A stretch of DNA of 35,704 bases from Alphaproteobacteria bacterium (GTDB taxonomy: Bacteria; Pseudomonadota; Alphaproteobacteria; JAUXUR01), in NCBI GenBank assembly GCA_030680745.1, contig JAUXUR010000072.1:1-35704 (forward strand). The letters are read 5' to 3'. The notes beneath the pieces were generated by a model, which ran no database searches, had not been told where the DNA came from, and saw only the letters and a list, made by a program, of their open reading frames with translations. The translations under genes and the position numbers were made by a program. Of the stretch, positions 30,302 to 35,704 are shown piece after piece; within the stretch, counting starts at the first letter, position 1; each line of letters opens with the position of its first letter.

Positions 30302-31552
30302 ATGATGGCTAAAATAAGATCAAATACGATCGCAGCTCTGGATATTGGCTCCTCTAAAATTAGCTGCCTCCTTGCAAAAATTTCTAGTGATCTTTCGGTG
30401 CAAATTATTGGATCTGGTCATCATGTTGCACGTGGCATTAAATCTGGCGCTATTATCGATATGGAAGATGCCATTCAAGCCATATCCAACGCCGTCAGCG
30501 CTGCCGAACAAATTTCGGGTGAAACAGCACATGATGTGATTGTTAATATTACAGCAGGTCAGCCAAGCTCTAAAATGATTCATGCTGAAGTGCAGCTTGC
30601 TGGCCATGAAGTCGATGATAATGATTTAAAAAACGTTCTTGATCACGGCAGAACATTACCTGATCTCACCGATCGCACACTCATTCATTCTATCCCCACC
30701 GATTATGTCATTGATGGAAGCCACGGTATTCGGGATCCACGCGGCATGTTTGGGCAAAAACTCGCCGCCAATATTCATGCCGTCACCGCCAATATAGGCG
30801 CTATCCGCAATATCGCCAATTGTATATCCAGATGCCACCTTGATATCACTGCGGCTGTTTTATCCTCTTACGCCTCTGGCCTTGCCTGTCTTGTTGAAGA
30901 CGAAATGGATTTAGGGGTCACCATTATTGATATGGGTGGCGGGACAACCAAAACAGCCGTTTTCAATGACGGGAATCTAATCTTTACAGATTTATTATCC
31001 GTCGGTGGATCACACGTCACCAATGATATTGCTCGCGGTTTAGGCACCCCTTTAACACATGCTGAACGTCTAAAAACATTACATGGTCACGCTATGCTGA
31101 TGTCCATGGATGATAATGAAATTTTAGACGTGCCCTTTATTGGTGATGACCAATATGCCCAATCGGGTCCTATTTCAAAATCGGTCCTGGTCAGCATTAT
31201 CCAACCGAGACTTGAGGAAATATTTGAACTTATTCGCTCTCGTCTTGAAGCAAGCGGTCTTGATCATTTGGCAGGACGCCATGTAGTACTGACAGGTGGC
31301 GCAAGCCAATTACCAGGCACGCGCGAACTTGCAAGCATGGTGCTGAATAAACAAGTGCGTATTGGCAGACCCCTTAAAATTCCTGGACTTCAAATCACCG
31401 AAGCGGGACCAGCTTCTTCAACTTTAGTAGGGCTTTTGGTCTATGCCCTTCAAAATAAATCTATTTATGGAAAATCAATACCTTCCCTAGATAAAAAAAG
31501 CCAAAAAACTGTCTTTTCAAAGATAGGAAAACTTTTTGGCCGATCAAAGTGA
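30302..31552 (+). CDS. ftsA: Cell division protein FtsA
   Basis: 416 residues, actin/HSP70 fold. Blocks: IAALDIGSSKISCLLAKI (phosphate 1), VARGIKSGAIIDMEDAI (1C domain entry), GVTIIDMGGGTTKTAVFNDG (phosphate 2), VGGSHVTNDIARGLGTPL, and HVVLTGGASQLPGTRELAS (adenosine motif). The C-terminus KIGKLFGRSK is the amphipathic membrane-targeting helix. FtsA anchors FtsZ to the membrane and recruits later divisome proteins. Two adjacent ATGs are possible (30302, 30305). The stop is TGA. Confidence 0.97.
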   Translation: MMAKIRSNTIAALDIGSSKISCLLAKISSDLSVQIIGSGHHVARGIKSGAIIDMEDAIQAISNAVSAAEQISGETAHDVIVNITAGQPSSKMIHAEVQLAGHEVDDNDLKNVLDHGRTLPDLTDRTLIHSIPTDYVIDGSHGIRDPRGMFGQKLAANIHAVTANIGAIRNIANCISRCHLDITAAVLSSYASGLACLVEDEMDLGVTIIDMGGGTTKTAVFNDGNLIFTDLLSVGGSHVTNDIARGLGTPLTHAERLKTLHGHAMLMSMDDNEILDVPFIGDDQYAQSGPISKSVLVSIIQPRLEEIFELIRSRLEASGLDHLAGRHVVLTGGASQLPGTRELASMVLNKQVRIGRPLKIPGLQITEAGPASSTLVGLLVYALQNKSIYGKSIPSLDKKSQKTVFSKIGKLFGRSK

Positions 31553-31629
31553 AAAAAAAGTAAATAGTTATTGTCAAATTCAAAGACAAGTTTATTATTT
31601 GTGTGACGTTAGAATATGGAGAATCTAAA

Positions 31630-33300
31630 ATGAGCATTACACTAAAAGCACCAAGCCACGAACCCGAATTAAAACCTAAAATTACTGTCTTTGGTGTCGG
31701 TGGTGCGGGTTGTAATGCCGTTAACAACATGATTCGCTCAAACCTTGAAGGTGTTGAATTTGTTGTCACAAACACGGATGCACAAGCTATTGCCAATAAT
31801 TTATGCACCAGACGCATTCAATTAGGTGAAAAACTTACTCAAGGACTTGGCGCTGGATCTCGTCCCGAAACAGGGAAAGCCGCCGCCGAAGAAGCAGCTG
31901 AAGAAATTATCGATCACCTTGAAGGCTCTAACATGGTCTTCATCACAGCCGGTATGGGTGGTGGTACAGGCACGGGAGCCGCCCCCGTTATTGCAAAGCT
32001 TGCTAAAGAACGCAATGTCTTAACTGTTGGTGTTGTGACGAAGCCTTTCCATTTTGAAGGCAAACACCGTATGCGTATTGCTGATGGTGGCATCGAAGAG
32101 CTTACCCAATTTGTTGATACGCTTATTATCATTCCTAACCAAAATTTATTCCGTATCGCGAACGAAAAAACAACTTTTGCCGATGCCTTCAACATGGCCG
32201 ATGATGTTCTTTATTCAGGTGTCAGAGGCGTCACTGATTTAATGATTATGCCAGGCCTTATCAACCTTGATTTCGCTGACATTAAAACTGTTATGTCCCA
32301 AATGGGTAAAGCCATGATGGGCACAGGCGAAGCTAGTGGTGAAAGACGTGCGATTGTCGCGACTGAAGCCGCTATTTCCAATCCATTGCTTGAAGATGTT
32401 TCCATGAAAGGTGCACGCGCACTTTTAATTAACATCACCGGTGGCATGGATATGACGTTGTTTGAAGTGGACGAAGCTGCCAACCGCATTCGTGAAGAAG
32501 TTGATCCAGATGCCAATATTATTTTTGGTTCTACTTTTGATCAATCCATGGATGGTATTATGCGCGTTTCTGTCGTTGCAACAGGTATTGATGCTGAAGC
32601 CCATATTCAAAAGAAAATGGAAAAGAAAGCTATTTCCATGTTCCAAGAACGTTCAAAATTAACAGAATCTGAATCTATGCAAGTTGATCTTGATCAAACA
32701 AGTCTTAAAGCAAATGAACGTTTTGCGCTTGGTGCAATCGATAAAAATGCCCTTGATAAGGATCATAACGTTAAAAAGCCAAAAGCAAATGATTTCTTTA
32801 TGAATATAATAGACGAATCCAAATCCACACAAAATACAAAACAAGAACATGGCTTTATCCCAGCGCAAGCCGTCAACCCTCAAGATCTTGACGATAATGC
32901 CTATAATGCGCGTGATCCCTACCAGGAACCTCAAGAAAAACCAAAAGAAAAGAAAAAACTAAGCCTTTTTGAACGCTTAACAGGCATTCGTTCACGCAGC
33001 CAAGAAAAAGAAGAAGAGGAAGATGTTTATGCACGCCATGAACAGCCTTTCCCACAAAACACACAAGTGAATAATCCAAATACTGGTTTATCGAATACAA
33101 CCCATTCAAATACAGGGTCTTTAAACGCGGGAACAGGCAATGCGAGCCAGGGAAGTGTAGGCCTCTCCAATCCAGCACCTCATAACATCGCGTCCTTAAA
33201 TCAAGCGCCACAAGCTGAAAATAATGCGCCCGCTAAGACAACAGCTAAAGATGATGAATTGTTGGATATACCTGCGTTTTTAAGACGTAAATCGCATTAA
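31630..33300 (+). CDS. ftsZ: Cell division GTPase FtsZ with long C-terminal linker
   Basis: 556 residues. Start: ATG at 31630 with GGAG upstream; an in-frame GTG at 31603 would add nine residues and put the ribosome site inside the gene. GTPase domain: [24 protein letters not shown], the tubulin signature [15 protein letters not shown], and the T7-like loop [11 protein letters not shown]. After about residue 320 comes a long linker of about 220 residues with an Asp/Glu/Lys part ([20 protein letters not shown]) and an Asn/Thr/Gly/Ser part with repeated NTGLSN-like units. The C-terminal peptide [15 protein letters not shown] binds FtsA. FtsZ forms the division ring. Long linkers are typical for alphaproteobacteria. 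Confidence 0.98.
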   Translation: MSITLKAPSHEPELKPKITVFGVGGAGCNAVNNMIRSNLEGVEFVVTNTDAQAIANNLCTRRIQLGEKLTQGLGAGSRPETGKAAAEEAAEEIIDHLEGSNMVFITAGMGGGTGTGAAPVIAKLAKERNVLTVGVVTKPFHFEGKHRMRIADGGIEELTQFVDTLIIIPNQNLFRIANEKTTFADAFNMADDVLYSGVRGVTDLMIMPGLINLDFADIKTVMSQMGKAMMGTGEASGERRAIVATEAAISNPLLEDVSMKGARALLINITGGMDMTLFEVDEAANRIREEVDPDANIIFGSTFDQSMDGIMRVSVVATGIDAEAHIQKKMEKKAISMFQERSKLTESESMQVDLDQTSLKANERFALGAIDKNALDKDHNVKKPKANDFFMNIIDESKSTQNTKQEHGFIPAQAVNPQDLDDNAYNARDPYQEPQEKPKEKKKLSLFERLTGIRSRSQEKEEEEDVYARHEQPFPQNTQVNNPNTGLSNTTHSNTGSLNAGTGNASQGSVGLSNPAPHNIASLNQAPQAENNAPAKTTAKDDELLDIPAFLRRKSH

Positions 33301-33306
33301 AACTCA

Positions 33307-33354
33307 TGTGGAATAAGTTGATCTTTAGAAACAACTCATTCCACAACCTTTTTT
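33307..33354 (+). terminator. Rho-independent terminator after ftsZ
   Basis: A 14-bp stem TGTGGAATAAGTTG/CAACTCATTCCACA with an 11-nt loop, followed by CCTTTTTTAT. Ends the ftsW-to-ftsZ unit; lpxC, which follows ftsZ in many alphaproteobacteria, is not present. Confidence 0.88.
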
Positions 33355-33450
33355 ATAATTCAAAAATTATCTTAATATCTCTCAATTCAAACTACCTAAC
33401 AATTTATAATTGCAACAAAACCCAAAACAGTACAAAATAAAGGCATAAAA

Positions 33451-34560
33451 ATGAAACGTTTTACACTTATCCTTTTTATAACATTCTTTAATTTTTCGAC
33501 TATATATGCAGTAACAATAGAAGATAAAATAGGCCAAATGATTATGGTTGGTTTTAAAGGTGTTAGTGCTGAAGATGAATCTGTGCAACAAATAGGCAAA
33601 ATAATAAAGGATGGTTTAATAGGTTCCGTTATTTTCTACCAATATAATATCCAATCAGCTGAACAAATTAAAGAATTAACAAACTTTCTAAAGAGTTTTG
33701 ATCAACCTTATAATAATGTACTTTTCGCTATTGATCAAGAAGGCGGCCGCGTTCAACGTCTTAAAAAAGCTAATGGATTTACAAATTACCCCAACGCAAA
33801 AGAAGTTGCACAAGAGTCAATTGAAAAAGCTAATGACACCTACAACAATATGGCACAAGAATTAAGTACACATGGGTTTAACTTCAACTTAGCACCAGTT
33901 GTTGATCTTGATTATGGTCCGGCATCTTCAGCAATTGGGGATTTAGCAAGAAGTTTTAGTCAAAATCCATTTGATGTAACAGCTTATGCAACATCTTTCA
34001 TTAAAAGCCACTTTGCAAACAATGTGTTAACATGCCTTAAACATTACCCAGGTCACGGCAGCGCTAAAGGAGACACGCATAAGGATTCAACCAATGTCAC
34101 TCATTGTTGGGAAGAGAAAGAATTACATCCATTTTATGATTTAAAAGATCAACAATCTTGCGCCATTATGACAGCCCATATCGTAAATGGACAACTTGAC
34201 GATTCTTTAATACCTGCAACTATGAGCGCGCCAATCATTCAAGAAAAATTAAGAAGCGAATTTGGCTATAACGGTGTTGTTATAACTGATGATTTGCTCA
34301 TGAAAGCCATTTGGGGTCATTATTCATTAGAAGAAATTGTGCTAAAAACCATTTTAGCCGGTTGCGACATCCTATTATTTTCCAATAATCAAATAACTTT
34401 TCAGCAAGCGGGTCATGAAGATGTATCGTCTATAAATTTTCCTGAACGTATTCGGAATATTGTTTTAGAATTCATTACCCAAGGCAAATTAACAGAAGAA
34501 AGAATCGATGAATCTTATCAACGTATTATGGCTTTTAAAGGCATACTTAGACGTGAATAA
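33451..34560 (+). CDS. GH3 beta-N-acetylhexosaminidase (NagZ-like) with signal peptide
   Basis: 369 residues. N-terminal signal peptide MKRFTLILFITFFNFSTIYA, then a complete GH3 TIM barrel. Hallmarks: IDQEGGRVQRLK (substrate Arg region), LKHYPGHGSAKGDTHKDS with the NagZ Asp208-x-His210 acid/base dyad, and the nucleophile Asp280 in GVVITDDLLMKAI. NagZ removes GlcNAc from anhydro-muropeptides. Classical NagZ is cytosolic; this one should be exported, so it may act on periplasmic peptidoglycan fragments or on external glycans such as host N-acetylglucosaminides. The second domain of two-domain GH3 enzymes is absent. Own unit after the ftsZ terminator. Confidence 0.92.
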   Translation: MKRFTLILFITFFNFSTIYAVTIEDKIGQMIMVGFKGVSAEDESVQQIGKIIKDGLIGSVIFYQYNIQSAEQIKELTNFLKSFDQPYNNVLFAIDQEGGRVQRLKKANGFTNYPNAKEVAQESIEKANDTYNNMAQELSTHGFNFNLAPVVDLDYGPASSAIGDLARSFSQNPFDVTAYATSFIKSHFANNVLTCLKHYPGHGSAKGDTHKDSTNVTHCWEEKELHPFYDLKDQQSCAIMTAHIVNGQLDDSLIPATMSAPIIQEKLRSEFGYNGVVITDDLLMKAIWGHYSLEEIVLKTILAGCDILLFSNNQITFQQAGHEDVSSINFPERIRNIVLEFITQGKLTEERIDESYQRIMAFKGILRRE

Positions 34561-34589
34561 TTTATAAGTTTTCAATCATCGGCATTGAA

Positions 34590-35288
34590 TTAATTTTTGG
34601 TGCCGAAAATATTATGCCAAGAGATTGTAAAACAACTTAAAAAATTATATGCGTTAAATCGTGATGTTTCTTTTGGGTAATCATCATTCATCAAAGATTC
34701 TGTTTCAATTTCCTCTTCTAAAACATCTTCTCCATCAGAACAATAAGCTTCTTTTTCTTGAAGAATAATATTAATATCGCTTTGATTGCCAAAATTAGAT
34801 TCTAGATTAGAAATACGCTGATTTTTGTTTTGCTTATAAAGCATAAAAAAATAATCCGTTGAAACAACAAGATGTTCTTTTAAGTATTGTTCGTATATTA
34901 TTTCAAATTTTAATGCATATCGACCTAAAATACCAGTTTTCAATATATCCAATTTATTAAATTCATTACTTGAATCATATAAATTTAGCAAATCCGGAAT
35001 ACACATTTTAAAAATAGCAGGAAACCAGCCATCCTTTTTTTGAATTGCCTTTGTCGTTATTAATTTAGGTTTTTTATGAACAAATTTAATCGATATAATT
35101 TTTTTAAGACCCACAGCTTCAAATTGAAAAGGATAATATTGCCAATTTTTATAAAAACCATCGAGAAGAATATCGTTAAAAAAAATGTTTTCATCAATTT
35201 CAATAGATTTGGGAATAAAAGCGCTGGCTTGAAAGCTTAAAAAAGAACATATTAAAAAATTAATAAGAAGAAACAGCTTGTTGTTCAT
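34590..35288 (-). CDS. Secreted protein of unknown function
   Basis: 232 residues. Sec signal peptide MNNKLFLLINFLICSFLSFQASA, cleaved before FIPKS. The mature part is mixed alpha/beta: SIEIDENIFFNDILLDGFYK, WQYYPFQFEAVGLKKIISIK, then a helical segment (YALKFEIIYEQYLKEHL) and an acidic stretch (CSDGEDVLEEEIETES). It ends with NAYNFLSCFTISWHNIFGTKN. Three Cys in the mature protein. The ribosome site is weak (AAAGAGA). Convergent with the GH3 gene 29 bp away. No family recognised; codon use is A/T-rich like the other secreted genes. Confidence 0.75.
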   Translation of the reverse strand: MNNKLFLLINFLICSFLSFQASAFIPKSIEIDENIFFNDILLDGFYKNWQYYPFQFEAVGLKKIISIKFVHKKPKLITTKAIQKKDGWFPAIFKMCIPDLLNLYDSSNEFNKLDILKTGILGRYALKFEIIYEQYLKEHLVVSTDYFFMLYKQNKNQRISNLESNFGNQSDINIILQEKEAYCSDGEDVLEEEIETESLMNDDYPKETSRFNAYNFLSCFTISWHNIFGTKN

Positions 35289-35654
35289 AAAATCTCTTTA
35301 TAATTCAAAAAGACGTCCTATTAAAAGGTTACCAAAAATTATACAAATTAACACGCTATTTTAATTTATTTAAAAGTCGACTAAACAATGACGGCTTCAA
35401 AAAATATGAGAGATATAGTAGAATAACTTGAAAACACTGCAAGTTAAGGACCATCGCCCCCCCTTCCTACGTCCCGCGACTTGTTCGCGGGATCCAGAAA
35501 ATGTTTGAGACGTATCTATAAATAGTTATAGCTACCTTTTGCAGCATGGATCCCGCGGACAAGCCGCGGGCATATCATTACCCATAAGTGTTTCAACCTA
35601 TTGATTTTTAATATAATTTTTGCAACAATGTTTTCTTTTTAGGGAGCATTATTC
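35289..35654. other. Intergenic region with family 4 repeat before an IS
   Basis: 366 bp without a gene. It contains the A/T-rich upstream region of the 34590 gene, the family 4 palindrome (35412-35570) and then the leader of a transposase. The element may partly be the left end of the insertion sequence, but no terminal inverted repeat of an IS can be set because the right end is outside the window. Confidence 0.5.
35412..35570. repeat. Palindromic repeat family 4, copy B
   Basis: It opens with GAATAACTTGAAAACACTGC, as at 20772. It then has CCTTCCTACGTCCCGCGAC and hairpins TCCCGCGACTTGTTCGCGGGA and ATCCCGCGGACAAGCCGCGGG. The two halves flank a 50-bp A/T-rich core. Confidence 0.78.
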
Positions 35655-35704
35655 ATGAATTGGTCTGAAAGTGAATATGGTTTGATAGATTTAGGAGATA
35701 AACG
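35655..35704 (+). mobile_element. IS4-type transposase, N-terminal fragment (cut by window end)
   Basis: Only 16 codons are visible: MNWSESEYGLIDLGDK, then R. The W-x-E-x-E-[FY]-x-x-x-D-L-G-D-x-R pattern is the start of the IS4/Tn5-like transposase DNA-binding domain. A good ribosome site, AGGGAG, lies just upstream. Completeness and family details cannot be judged. Confidence 0.65.

Overview
The window comes from an AT-rich alphaproteobacterium, most likely an intracellular or host-associated lineage such as Holosporales/Paracaedibacter-like bacteria. The alphaproteobacterial evidence is direct: an overlapping divK-pleD pair, a long-linker FtsZ ending in DIPAFLRR, and the ftsW-murG-murC-murB-ddl-ftsQ-ftsA-ftsZ order. 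The host-associated placement is an inference from the many secreted proteins of unknown function, the Sel1-repeat proteins and the dense palindromic repeats. The standard code fits: TGA is used as a stop by pleD, ftsA and the 15312-16280 gene.

Layout. (1) 1-2.6 kb: the 3' end of tuf, tRNA-Trp, a secreted TPR/Sel1-like protein, secE and nusG, closed by a terminator. The usual rplK does not follow nusG. (2) 2.6-5.8 kb: a secreted Lys/Ala-rich protein, tRNA-Arg(CCG), divK and a pleD whose GGDEF active site is lost while its c-di-GMP inhibitory site is kept, then a structured non-coding stretch. (3) 5.8-9.1 kb: typA/bipA, a carboxymuconolactone-decarboxylase-like protein and trhO. (4) 9.2-16.3 kb: an accessory block of signal-peptide proteins. 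It holds three small tandem paralogues with Gly-rich hydrophobic tails, a gene remnant, a 1026-residue helical-repeat protein, a small Cys-containing protein and a Met/Pro/Asn-rich beta-propeller-like protein. (5) 16.5-19.2 kb: tRNA-Cys, tRNA-Asn, dps, cheY-cheZ and a convergent pirin gene. (6) 19.6-23.2 kb: a signal-peptide-bearing APH/choline-kinase-fold protein and two duplicated Sel1 genes. (7) 23.5-33.4 kb: the distal half of the dcw cell-wall/division cluster, ending in a strong terminator. (8) 33.4-35.7 kb: a secreted GH3 (NagZ-like) hexosaminidase, a secreted unknown, and the first 16 codons of an IS4-type transposase at the window edge.

The core genes cover translation, cell-wall synthesis, division and polarity signalling. 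Among them sit at least five kinds of short palindromic repeat of about 105-180 bp, several of them at points where conserved gene order breaks: after tuf, after nusG, just before ftsW, and between murB and ddl. The strongest leads for new biology are the three-gene family of small secreted proteins, the secreted kinase-fold protein, the giant helical secreted protein, the PleD that probably reads rather than makes c-di-GMP, and the nested-hairpin repeat elements.
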